From assembly GCF_014699035.1 (NCBI RefSeq), contig NZ_JACXAA010000004.1, positions 248,001 to 312,000 on the forward strand: a stretch of 64,000 nt of DNA. The letters are read 5' to 3'. This document shows, one piece after another, positions 1 through 8,831 of the stretch. The translations under genes were made by a program, and so were the position numbers. How positions within the stretch are numbered: position 1 is the stretch's first letter; each line of letters begins with the position of its first letter. The notes under the pieces are model-generated. The model did not search any database and had not been told where the DNA came from. It saw nothing but the letters and a program-made list of their open reading frames with translations. The stretch is from Spirosoma validum (GTDB taxonomy: Bacteria > Bacteroidota > Bacteroidia > Cytophagales > Spirosomataceae).

Positions 1-2
1 CA

Positions 3-1175
3 GGAGGAGCTAACGGAGGAAGTGATGGGAATGGAGGACCAGCGATCGCTGGCGCTAGCGCCGGTGGAGGGGGTTTACTAACTGATGGCAGTAACAGTAA
101 TTTTCCCAACGGCCCTAATGAACAATCTAGGGGCGGTAAAGCCTTTGTTAACGGTGGAGCGGGTTCATCCAACAACGATAGCTTTGGACTGGGCGGTTTT
201 GGTGGCGGTGGCAGTGGAACCGGTACCGCTGCTGGTGGCGGTGGTGGTGGCTATTCCGGTGGCGGTGGGAACAAAGGTCCCGGTGGTGGGGGTGGCTCGT
301 TCAACGGCGGCATCAACCAGACCAACACGGTAGGAGCTAACTCAGGTAATGGCTTAGTAAACATTACTTATGCCACCCCACCCCAGCCCATCCGCTACGT
401 CAAACAGGGTGGCACGGGGGATGGCACTTCGTGGGTCAACGCCAGTGGGGATTTGCAGAGCCAGATCAACATCGCCGGGGCCCAGCAGGTCTGGGTGGCG
501 GGGGGTACGTTCTATCCCACCGCTACAACGGATCGTACCGCTTCATTCTCGCTTCGCAACGGGGTGAGTGTCTACGGGGGCTTTAGGGGTGATGAGCAAC
601 TACTGAGCGGGCGGCCTCGCTTCAACCCCACGACGGGCAGCCCTTCCAGCACGACCTTATCAGGCGACATTGGCCAGCGGGGGACTACCACGGACAACAG
701 CTACCACGTAATTAATAACCAATCCGTGGATAACACCGCTTTGCTGGACGGCTTTGTCATCAGCGGAGGTAATGCGAATGACGTCAATAATCTAGCAAAC
801 AATTATGGGGGCGGCATCTCCAATGGCAATAGCAGTCCTGCGTTAACCAACCTGCTCATTCAGGGGAACGTAACTTCTAGTTTGGGTGGGGGGGGTGGTA
901 TTTCCCTCACTACTAACAGTAGCCCCCGGCTGACGAATTGTGTGATCAAAGGCAATTCAGGGAGTCTGGGTGGAGGTATCTACAGTAACTCCAGCACCAC
1001 CTCCACGCTGATCAACTGCGTCATCAGTGAGAATTCGGCTGGTTATGGTGGGGGCGTCTTTACGGCTGCCAGCAATACCAGTCTTGATCTAGTCAATGTG
1101 GTCATCAGTAACAACACGACGAGTCAACAGGGGGGGGCATTTATATCAATGGGACTGCTACGCCGGTTCGCCTAA
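3..1175 (+). CDS. Secreted Gly-rich / beta-helix protein, 5' part (cut by window edge and by a frameshift)
   Basis: The frame is open from base 3, so the true start lies upstream of the window. Residues 1-120 are a glycine-rich domain with GGGGGGYSGGGG and a closing GNGLVNITY, which resembles the ALK/LTK-type Gly-rich domain of secreted Bacteroidota proteins. Then comes a conserved linker (RYVKQGGTGDGTSW, QVWVAGGTF) and right-handed beta-helix repeats of the type LTNCVIKGNSGSLGGGIY. The frame ends at TAA 1173-1175 shortly after a run of eight G (1130-1137). With nine G the reading would pass smoothly into the next feature as QGGGIYINGTATPVRLTN, the expected beta-helix pattern. I therefore read this and the next entry as one gene. 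Role inferred: surface or secreted adhesin or glycan-contacting protein. Confidence 0.8.
   Translation, partial: GGANGGSDGNGGPAIAGASAGGGGLLTDGSNSNFPNGPNEQSRGGKAFVNGGAGSSNNDSFGLGGFGGGGSGTGTAAGGGGGGYSGGGGNKGPGGGGGSFNGGINQTNTVGANSGNGLVNITYATPPQPIRYVKQGGTGDGTSWVNASGDLQSQINIAGAQQVWVAGGTFYPTATTDRTASFSLRNGVSVYGGFRGDEQLLSGRPRFNPTTGSPSSTTLSGDIGQRGTTTDNSYHVINNQSVDNTALLDGFVISGGNANDVNNLANNYGGGISNGNSSPALTNLLIQGNVTSSLGGGGGISLTTNSSPRLTNCVIKGNSGSLGGGIYSNSSTTSTLINCVISENSAGYGGGVFTAASNTSLDLVNVVISNNTTSQQGGAFISMGLLRRFA
384..512 (+). repeat. Internal module repeat, copy 1 (linker before beta-helix)
   Basis: This segment encodes the RYVKQGG...QVWVAGGTF linker. It is nearly identical at base level to 1763-1897, with only scattered, mostly silent differences and a 6-base insertion in copy 2. 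The closeness points to recent duplication or gene conversion inside the gene. Confidence 0.85.
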
Positions 1176-1243
1176 CCAACTCCATCCTCTTTAGCAACGG
1201 GGGAGCAAACAGTATCGTTAACGGCAACGGCGCTCCCCAGATA

Positions 1244-4200
1244 GTGATCAACTACTCGCTGATCGAGTCGGGGGAAACCGACTTTACCGGTACGGGTAAC
1301 CAGACCATCAGCCAGTCCCCGTTTGTATCGCCCACTGACTACCGACTACCGGCAGGTTCGGTGGCCATCGACGCGGGCAATAATGAGGCCTACACGGCCG
1401 TGGGTGGACCTACCACCGATCTGGCGGGTAACCCACGCGTGGCTAACAACCGCATTGATATTGGGGCTTACGAATATCAGGGGCCCTTCTGCCAGCCCAT
1501 CGCCATCACCCAGCAGCCCGCCAGTTCCAGCAGCGTGACGGCGGGGGCCAGCGTGAGCGTGCCGGTGAGCGTGAGCGGCACGGTGAACGGCTATCAGTGG
1601 TACAAAGACAACCTAAGCAGCCCCGTCATGGGCCAGACCTCGGCTACCCTGACGCTAACCAACGTGCAATTGGGCGACGCGGGCAGCTACTCGGTAGTGG
1701 TGACGGGAGCCTGCAACAGTGTGACCTCAACGGCCTTCAGCCTGAGCGTCAGCGCCCCCGCTCAACCCATCCGCTACGTCAGGCAGGGTGGCAGTGGTAC
1801 GGGCGATGGTACGTCGTGGGCCAATGCCAGCGGGGACTTGCAGAGCCAGATCAACATCGCCGGGGCCCAACAGGTCTGGGTGGCGGGGGGAACCTTCCAA
1901 CCTGCCAGCGGGGGCAGCTTTTCGATGAAGGAAGGGGTGGCCATCTATGGGGGCTTCTCCAGCACCAGTCCCGAAAGCAGCACCGCCAGCCGCCCCTCGG
2001 TCAACCCCGTGACGGGTCCCGGCGGGGCTTCGCAGCCCTCCACCACCACCCTGCTGGGCAACGGTAACAGTGTCATCCAGAACGCCCAGGCCCTGACCAG
2101 CGGGGCGGTTCTGGACGGCTTTGTCATCCAGGGGGGTAATGGCACCCGGGGCGGGGGGATGTTCAATTATAACAGCAGCAGTCCTCGTCTGACCAACCTG
2201 GTCTTAAGCCATAACTCGGCGGTTTCTGGCGGAGGGATCCATAATGAGTTCGAGAGCAAACCTAGTCTAACCAACTGTGTGTTTAGCTCGAACTCGGCTA
2301 CCTCTGGCGGAGGGATGTTTAATCTTTCCGGCAGCCAGGCTGAGTTAGTAAATTGTGTTATTAGTAGCAACTCGGCTGAGCGTGGCGCAGGCATTTATAA
2401 TGCTTTTCAAGCCGGTTGCCGACTGGTCAATTGTAAGCTGGTCGGTAATGTAGCGACGCAGGACGGCGGAGGAATCTACACGATTACGAATGGGAGCCTG
2501 GTCACCTTGTCCAGTTGTACCCTGAGTGGCAATTCGGCCGTTAATGGGGGTGGGGTTTACAACGATTCAGGCGTTCCAACCCTGATCAACTGCCTTATTC
2601 AGGACAATAAAGCCACCGGAAAGGGGGGTGGGGTCTACTTCAACCAAATGGCCAACTACGGCAGCTTAACTAACTGCCTGCTCCAGGGTAACTCAGCCCA
2701 GCAGGGGGGAGCCCTCTTCAACAATATTGCCAGTCCTACTCTAACTAATTGCACCATCAGTGATAACACGGCTAGTCAGGGGGGAGCCCTGTATAACACC
2801 TATTTCAGCCCTACGCTAGCGAGCAGTATTGTCTGGCATAACCATTCCGGCACGGGGGTTGAAACTACGTTTGTCAATACAAACGGTAGTACAGTCCTAA
2901 CCCGATATTGCCTGATCGAATCGGGCGTAACCAGTTACTCCTCCGGGGCGGGCACTATCATGGCGGTCAGTTCTCCATTTGCCAGTGATACTGATTACCG
3001 ATTAGCTATAGCTTCTCAGGCCATCGACGCAGGCGATCCGGCCAGTACGACGGCTACAAGCGGTGCCACGGATCTGGCGGGCAACCCCCGCCTGGCCAAC
3101 GGGCGCATCGACATGGGAGCCTACGAGTACCAGGGCCCTTTCTGTCAGCCCCTGGCCATTACCCAGCAACCCGCCAGCGGCTCCTCGGTCTGCGCAAGCA
3201 GCACCGTCACGGCGATGGTCTCGGTGAGCGGCACAGTGAGTAGCTACCAGTGGTACCGGGATGGACAAGCGGTTACGGGCCAGACCTCCGCCACCCTCAT
3301 TTTAGCCAACCTGCAGCCTAACCAGGCGGGGTCGTATGCGGTGATAGTGACGGGCAGCTGCAATAGTCTGACCAGCACGGTCTTCTCCCTAACGGTCAAC
3401 CCCCTGCCCACGGCTAGCCTCACGGCCAGCCCATCGATGGTCCTGAGTTGCGCCCAGACCAGCCTGACGCTGACGGCTAGTGGGGGTACCTCCTACACCT
3501 TTACCAACGGCAGCGGTACGTTGGGCACACCCGGGGCGACCGACATCCTGGTGGTGGATAGCCCCGGTACCTATTCGGTCTCAGTGGCCAATGCCAGCGG
3601 CTGTGTGAGCACCACCAGCACCAGCGTCATCAGCAACACGGCTACGGTTGCCGTGAGCATCCCCGCCACTACGACCGCTACGGTGACCCGTGCTTTCAGC
3701 CAGTCGTTCACCGAGTCAGGGGGTAGTGGACCCTATCGGTACAGTCTGGCCAGCGGTAGTTTACCGACGGGTGTAAGCTTAGCGGCTTCGGGGGTATTGT
3801 CGGGAACGCCCACGCAAAACGGGAGCTTCCCCATCACCGTGCGGGCTACCGATGCCAATGGCTGTTCAGGAACCAGTGCTACCTATACCCTTTCGGTGCT
3901 GGGCGGCCCCTTGATCGTGACCGCCCCTGATTACGACTGTGCCAGTGGGGCCATTACCTTCCGCACCCAGGGGGGCGACGAATCGCCCATCGAGTACTTT
4001 GCCATTGGCATCACCCCCTGGACGAGCAACCCCAATCAGCAAATCGAAGCCGAGCTGCGGGCCGATCCCAAGAAGATTCAGCTTCTGGCTCGCCAAAACG
4101 GGCTGACCGTGAGCTATCTCTTCGATCTGCCCGCCTACTGCGCGGGTCTGCCCACGCCCCCTCAGTCCTCGACAAACCCCGCCCCGGTGGTTAGCCAGGG

Positions 4201-4870
4201 CATTAGCGCGCAGGTGGCGGTGGAGCGGGCGCCCTACCGCTTTACCATCCCGGCGGGTACGTTCACCGATCCCCAGGGGGAGCCGCTGACCTACTACGCG
4301 CTGGCCTTGCCGGCGGGTCTTAGCCTACAGGGCAATGTGATTAGCGGTACGCCAACGACCCAGGGGCGAGTGGTCGTGACCCTGATTGCGGTAGACCCCT
4401 CGGGCCAGACGGCCAATACCAGCTTCTGGTTCACCGTCGGCCCGCCGGTAGCTGACCTGACGCCACTGCTCTACGCCCGCCCGACCTCCCTCTACGGCAC
4501 AAGTGCTCTTAGCATGGTGGTTGATGTGGTGGAGCTGAACGGGGTGGCCACGGCCGATCCGATCACCCTGAAGATCACCCGCGATGCCAAGCTTTCGCTG
4601 AGCTTGTCCACCAGCGCCACCAGTGTGGGTGACCGAAGCGTGCAGAACAGCTTCTGGCAGTTGAATCTGAGCGACCCCAACTACTACGTGCTAACCACCG
4701 ATCAGGTCATTGTCGGGGGTGATAAACTGTCGGTGGGTTTAACGGGCACGTTGAGTCCGGGGGCTACGGCGGGGGTAGTGAGCATGAGTTCAGTGTTGGT
4801 CAACATAGCTGGCGAGGTCAGGCAAAGTAACAACACGGATGCCGATAAGATCGAGTATTTTCAGCAGTGA
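1244..4870 (+). CDS. Secreted beta-helix / choice-of-anchor Q / Ig-like multidomain protein, 3' part
   Basis: This continues the preceding frame; real coding in this frame begins at about 1136, and the ATG at 1244 is probably not a true start. Domain order: choice-of-anchor Q end (AIDAGNN, TDLAGNPR, DIGAYEYQ); Ig-like domain (GYQWYKDN, LGDAGSYSVVV); second copy of the RYVRQGGSGTGDGTSW linker; about ten beta-helix turns ending GGG(I/M/V)(Y/F); second choice-of-anchor Q; second Ig-like domain; a gliding-motility-like repeat (PGTYSVSVANASGC); and two putative Ig/cadherin-like domains (LPTGVSLAASGVLSGTP, LPAGLSLQGNVISGTP). The C-terminus lacks an obvious type IX sorting domain. A strong terminator follows 24 bp after the stop. 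No enzyme motif is visible; a cell-surface adhesion or glycan-binding role is inferred. Confidence 0.85.
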   Translation: MINYSLIESGETDFTGTGNQTISQSPFVSPTDYRLPAGSVAIDAGNNEAYTAVGGPTTDLAGNPRVANNRIDIGAYEYQGPFCQPIAITQQPASSSSVTAGASVSVPVSVSGTVNGYQWYKDNLSSPVMGQTSATLTLTNVQLGDAGSYSVVVTGACNSVTSTAFSLSVSAPAQPIRYVRQGGSGTGDGTSWANASGDLQSQINIAGAQQVWVAGGTFQPASGGSFSMKEGVAIYGGFSSTSPESSTASRPSVNPVTGPGGASQPSTTTLLGNGNSVIQNAQALTSGAVLDGFVIQGGNGTRGGGMFNYNSSSPRLTNLVLSHNSAVSGGGIHNEFESKPSLTNCVFSSNSATSGGGMFNLSGSQAELVNCVISSNSAERGAGIYNAFQAGCRLVNCKLVGNVATQDGGGIYTITNGSLVTLSSCTLSGNSAVNGGGVYNDSGVPTLINCLIQDNKATGKGGGVYFNQMANYGSLTNCLLQGNSAQQGGALFNNIASPTLTNCTISDNTASQGGALYNTYFSPTLASSIVWHNHSGTGVETTFVNTNGSTVLTRYCLIESGVTSYSSGAGTIMAVSSPFASDTDYRLAIASQAIDAGDPASTTATSGATDLAGNPRLANGRIDMGAYEYQGPFCQPLAITQQPASGSSVCASSTVTAMVSVSGTVSSYQWYRDGQAVTGQTSATLILANLQPNQAGSYAVIVTGSCNSLTSTVFSLTVNPLPTASLTASPSMVLSCAQTSLTLTASGGTSYTFTNGSGTLGTPGATDILVVDSPGTYSVSVANASGCVSTTSTSVISNTATVAVSIPATTTATVTRAFSQSFTESGGSGPYRYSLASGSLPTGVSLAASGVLSGTPTQNGSFPITVRATDANGCSGTSATYTLSVLGGPLIVTAPDYDCASGAITFRTQGGDESPIEYFAIGITPWTSNPNQQIEAELRADPKKIQLLARQNGLTVSYLFDLPAYCAGLPTPPQSSTNPAPVVSQGISAQVAVERAPYRFTIPAGTFTDPQGEPLTYYALALPAGLSLQGNVISGTPTTQGRVVVTLIAVDPSGQTANTSFWFTVGPPVADLTPLLYARPTSLYGTSALSMVVDVVELNGVATADPITLKITRDAKLSLSLSTSATSVGDRSVQNSFWQLNLSDPNYYVLTTDQVIVGGDKLSVGLTGTLSPGATAGVVSMSSVLVNIAGEVRQSNNTDADKIEYFQQ
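1763..1897 (+). repeat. Internal module repeat, copy 2 (linker before beta-helix)
   Basis: Second copy of the 384-512 module. The flanking Ig-like and choice-of-anchor Q segments are also duplicated (about 1466-1758 and 3119-3402), so the repeat unit is roughly linker + beta-helix + anchor Q + Ig. Confidence 0.85.
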
Positions 4871-4893
4871 GAAAGGGGTTACTTAATTGGCTG

Positions 4894-4930
4894 AACAGTC
4901 CTGCACGGATGGTGCAGGACTGTTCTTTTT
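4894..4930 (+). terminator. Rho-independent terminator
   Basis: A perfect 13-bp stem (AACAGTCCTGCAC with its complement), a 5-base loop and a T-rich tail lie 24 bp after the stop of the beta-helix gene. Confidence 0.9.
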
Positions 4931-5531
4931 AGGAGCTGGTCTGGGGTCTTTTTTGAGCCGGGCCTTAACCAACCCTGTCAGGTAGCCGGCTACCTAGTGT
5001 GCTCCTCGATGGTTGCCTCTCTAGAGTACTTGACCGGTGTATACTCCGTCTAATTGGTTGTTTGTGATGCTCAAACTAGTTGTATGTTTCGTATCGTCCG
5101 GAACCTATACCGAGGTTTTTCCGAAGGATTTTGCTGATAGTTGGTTTTAGCACAAAATGGCTTATTATGGTAGATTGCCAGTCTAATAAACAGCATTATT
5201 TACCCTTTTATTGAACGAAAACAACCGATTGGGGGAGGAGAGCGTGTAGATAAATAATACATGTATATAACATAAGAAAAACGTTAGGCAACGCAAATCA
5301 GAAGCCCTATGAAGTGGTAACGAACGGATTCTTGTCCAAATCAAACTCGGCCAGTGCTTATCGAAGAGCAGTTATGTCCGATTTTAATAGCTATCCCCTT
5401 TCATTCCCAAGCATACGATATCCTTATCCTCAATCACTTACCTAAATAAACATTCAGGATAAACGTATAGATTATGCGTTTTTTTTATGTAAAATTACCC
5501 AGTCAATTTTTTAACCGTTTAATCCTAAACC
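4931..5531. other. Intergenic region upstream of the first SusC
   Basis: About 600 bases without a credible gene in any frame. It is AT-richer than the flanking genes and must carry the promoter for the SusC/SusD/aminotransferase operon. Only a weak promoter match was found (5061-5090). Confidence 0.6.
5061..5090 (+). promoter_or_regulatory. Possible Bacteroidota-type promoter
   Basis: TTTG, an 18-base spacer, then TATGTTTC, one mismatch from the TAnnTTTG -7 box. It would give a leader of about 435 bases before the SusC start at 5532. This is a weak match found by eye. Confidence 0.3.
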
Positions 5532-8500
5532 ATGCGAAAAAATCTACTTAGTTGCTTCCTGATCGGTATCGGGTTAGCCATAGGGATACTCGACGTTCAG
5601 GCTCAGAGCCTGGAAGTTTCTGGAAAAGTAGTTGATGAAACCACGGCTGCGGTACCTGGAGCCAATATTTTGGTAAAAGGAAAAAACATTGGTACCAATT
5701 CCGCCGGGGATGGTAGTTTCACCATTGCGATTCCGTCTGGCGCTCGAACTTTAATTGTCTCATCAATCGGATTCAAAACCCAGGAAGTCGACGTATCGCC
5801 CGCCATGACTAAACTGACCATCAAGCTGTTGCCCGATGTTAAAAGTTTGGGTGAAGTTGTCGTTACGGCGTTAGGCGTACAGCGCAACACCCGTAATGTG
5901 GGTTACGCCGTTCAGCAAGTCGATGGTAAAGCGATCCAGGAGGCTCGTGAAGTCAATTTTATTAATTCGCTACAGGGTAAACTGGCGGGTGTGCAGATTG
6001 GCGGCAATAGCGGGTCTATGGGAGGCTCGGCGCGGGTCACGATCCGCGGCTTAAAGTCCATTTCTGGCAATAACAACGCCCTGTTTATCGTAGACGGCGT
6101 ACCAATGGCCAATATGAACCTGAACTCCTACGGCACTACGGGTGGGCAGGGTACCGGTGGCGGTGGCTATGATTACGGTAATCCGGCCCAACTGATCAAT
6201 CCGAATGATGTTGAAAACATTTCGGTGCTGAAAGGTGCCGCAGCCACGGCCCTGTACGGTAGTCGCGGACAGAATGGCGTGATTTATATCACGACCAAAT
6301 CGGGCAAAGGGTCTGGAAAAATTTCGGTGAATTACGATCTCAACATGCAGATCGATCAGGTTTCCTTCTTGCCCAAGTTTCAGAATCTGTACGGTGGGGG
6401 CGGTAGTTCCGCGTTTACCAAATTATACGTCAACCAGAATCCCACCGGTTTTTTACCCGGCGGAGGCACGTACGACGACAATGACGGAAAAGGGAAATAT
6501 GACCTGATTCCGGACTACGGCACCGACGAATCCTGGGGTCCTAAACTGGATGGAACGCTGGTTCGGCATTACTGGTCGTGGGATCAGGACCGGAACAATC
6601 CTAATTTCGGGAAAACCGCTCCCTGGAGCGCCCATCCCGACAACGCGAAGGATTTCTTTAAAACCGGTTTTACGTTTTCCAATAATCTGTCGGTCGCCAG
6701 CAGCACCGATCAGGGCTCTATCCGGTTTTCGCTGGGTCAGACCAAACAGAATTTTATTTATCCCGGCAGCCAGCTTGGCCGATTTTTTATGAGCCTGAAC
6801 ACGACGTATAAATTTACCGACAAATTCACGTTCAGTGGAGGCATTAATTACGTTCACGACGATTCTAAAGGCCGGCCCGGCACGGGCTTCTTCGGTAACA
6901 ACCCAATGCTATTTTACGTCATGTTCGGCCAACGGCAGATCGATGATGCGTACCTGCGAGAGTATAAATACGCGGACGGCACCGAGCAATCCTGGAACCG
7001 GACCGCCTGGAATATCCAGAAACCGGCGTTCACGCAGAATCCGTACTGGAACCAGTACGAGAGTTACAATACCGATCAGAACAACCGCTACTTTGGTAAT
7101 GCCGGTCTGACGTACAAAATGACCGATTGGCTGTCTGCCGACGTGCGCGTCTTTTCCGATTATTTGAATCACCTGGATGAGGTCAGAAGTGCGAAAGGAT
7201 TTTTTGTCGGGTCGTATGCCAAGCGGGTAGCCGTCTACAACGAAGCCAATTACCAGGCAACGCTGAACATCAATAAAACCCTGATGGACTCCAAAATCAG
7301 CCTGGAAGGCGTAGTGGGTGGCAATATCCTGAGTATAAAATCGACGGTCGACGCCGGAACGACGAATGGTGGGCTTCAGAACCCGTTGGTGTATGTGCTG
7401 CAAAATTCGGTAACACCCGCAACGGTTTCGAACGAGTATGGCAACCGACAGACGAATTCCCTCTTTGCGTCGGCCACGCTGGGGTATAAGCGGTTTTTGT
7501 ATCTGACGGTCACTGGCCGGAACGACTGGGCCTCAACGCTGCAACAGACCGGCAACTTCTCGTATTTTTATCCGTCGATTGCTGGTTCGTTTATTTTCAC
7601 CGATTTACTACCCAAGAGCAACTGGCTCACGCTGGGCAAAGCGCGTTTGTCGTTTGCGCAGGTCGGCAATGACGCCGTTCCGTATAACGTTTCCCGATAC
7701 TATGACTACGTAGCGCCGTTTAGTGCCTACCCGCTGCAAAGCACTTCGGATAAGCTGTTCAACGGCAAATTGAAACCCGAGCTTTCGTCCGAGGTAGAAG
7801 GTGGTTTTGACTTCAAATTTTTCAATGAACTGCTCGGGTTAAATTTCACCTATTACGACCGCCAGACAAAAAATCAGATCTGGGATGTGCAGGTACCCGC
7901 CGAAAGTGGTTTCTCAACGAAGATTGTCAACGGTGGAACCGTCCAGAACAAGGGCATTGAGGTGTCGCTCTCGGTCGCGCCCATTACCACCCGAAATTTC
8001 AGCTGGCGGGCAGCCCTGAACTTTTCAAAAAACAAAAACACCGTACTTGACCTCAATACGGACAACATCCAGGGCATCGATCGATTTATTATCGGTACGG
8101 AACGTCGCACCAATAAAGTGTCGATGGTCGCTCAGAAAGGGATGTCGCTGGGCACCATGCTGGGTACCGACTTTGTTTACGACGCCAAAGGAAACAAGAC
8201 GGTCGGTACTAACGGTACGTACAACGTAACGCCTGCTCCAGTGGTCATTGGCGATGCCAACCCGGATTTTATCGGTGGTTTTTCCAATACGTTGAGCTAC
8301 CGGGCGCTGTATCTGTCTGCCCTGATCGACTTTCAGAAAGGCGGTGATTTCTTTTCGTATACCAATCTATACGGTAATAAATCCGGCATGCTACAGGAAA
8401 CCGCCGAAAACGGTATTCGTGAAAACGGCCTGATCAATCCCGGCGTGAAAGCGGATGGTACACCGAATGATGTGGTGGTCACGGCCCGCACGCACTTCAA

Positions 8501-8789
8501 CGCCGATGGCGGTAACCGCATCAGCAGCGCTAATTTATACGACGGCAGTTACGTCTATTTGCGCGAAGTTCGGCTGGGCTGGAACATACCGGAAGTCTGG
8601 ACGCAAAAAATCAAGATGCAGGCAGTACGGCTCACCCTGACGGGCCGCAATCTCTGGCTGATCAGCAGCAACGCACCCAATGTGGACCCCGCCAACATCA
8701 CCAACTCCATCAGTAACCAGATTGGCTTTGAAGGAGGTGCTTTACCGCCGGTCCGGAGTTTTGGCGTCAATCTAAATGTGACTTTCTAA
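5532..8789 (+). CDS. SusC/RagA family TonB-linked outer-membrane transporter
   Basis: Imports glycan or peptide fragments across the outer membrane using TonB energy, together with the SusD lipoprotein encoded next. Signal peptide at residues 1-25 ending VQAQ; carboxypeptidase-regulatory-like domain at about 30-115 (VSGKVVDE, VPGANILVKG); TonB-box-like LGEVVVTALG near 110; plug with LQGKLAGVQIGGNSG and VDGVPM near 145-190; then a long beta-barrel ending FGVNLNVTF. At 1085 residues it is of normal family length. It sits directly before SusD (42 bp to the preferred SusD start). The substrate cannot be told from sequence; the only associated enzyme is the PLP protein downstream. Confidence 0.95.
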   Translation: MRKNLLSCFLIGIGLAIGILDVQAQSLEVSGKVVDETTAAVPGANILVKGKNIGTNSAGDGSFTIAIPSGARTLIVSSIGFKTQEVDVSPAMTKLTIKLLPDVKSLGEVVVTALGVQRNTRNVGYAVQQVDGKAIQEAREVNFINSLQGKLAGVQIGGNSGSMGGSARVTIRGLKSISGNNNALFIVDGVPMANMNLNSYGTTGGQGTGGGGYDYGNPAQLINPNDVENISVLKGAAATALYGSRGQNGVIYITTKSGKGSGKISVNYDLNMQIDQVSFLPKFQNLYGGGGSSAFTKLYVNQNPTGFLPGGGTYDDNDGKGKYDLIPDYGTDESWGPKLDGTLVRHYWSWDQDRNNPNFGKTAPWSAHPDNAKDFFKTGFTFSNNLSVASSTDQGSIRFSLGQTKQNFIYPGSQLGRFFMSLNTTYKFTDKFTFSGGINYVHDDSKGRPGTGFFGNNPMLFYVMFGQRQIDDAYLREYKYADGTEQSWNRTAWNIQKPAFTQNPYWNQYESYNTDQNNRYFGNAGLTYKMTDWLSADVRVFSDYLNHLDEVRSAKGFFVGSYAKRVAVYNEANYQATLNINKTLMDSKISLEGVVGGNILSIKSTVDAGTTNGGLQNPLVYVLQNSVTPATVSNEYGNRQTNSLFASATLGYKRFLYLTVTGRNDWASTLQQTGNFSYFYPSIAGSFIFTDLLPKSNWLTLGKARLSFAQVGNDAVPYNVSRYYDYVAPFSAYPLQSTSDKLFNGKLKPELSSEVEGGFDFKFFNELLGLNFTYYDRQTKNQIWDVQVPAESGFSTKIVNGGTVQNKGIEVSLSVAPITTRNFSWRAALNFSKNKNTVLDLNTDNIQGIDRFIIGTERRTNKVSMVAQKGMSLGTMLGTDFVYDAKGNKTVGTNGTYNVTPAPVVIGDANPDFIGGFSNTLSYRALYLSALIDFQKGGDFFSYTNLYGNKSGMLQETAENGIRENGLINPGVKADGTPNDVVVTARTHFNADGGNRISSANLYDGSYVYLREVRLGWNIPEVWTQKIKMQAVRLTLTGRNLWLISSNAPNVDPANITNSISNQIGFEGGALPPVRSFGVNLNVTF

Positions 8790-8831
8790 TCAGTGACCGT
8801 TCAGGCACGTTATAGCATACCCTTAACCACT

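Noticed and set aside
6453..6857. 134-aa antisense frame in the first SusC
   Set aside because: Shadow frame of a clear gene with no independent support; the same holds for the long antisense frames in 17586-18495 and 56428-57141.
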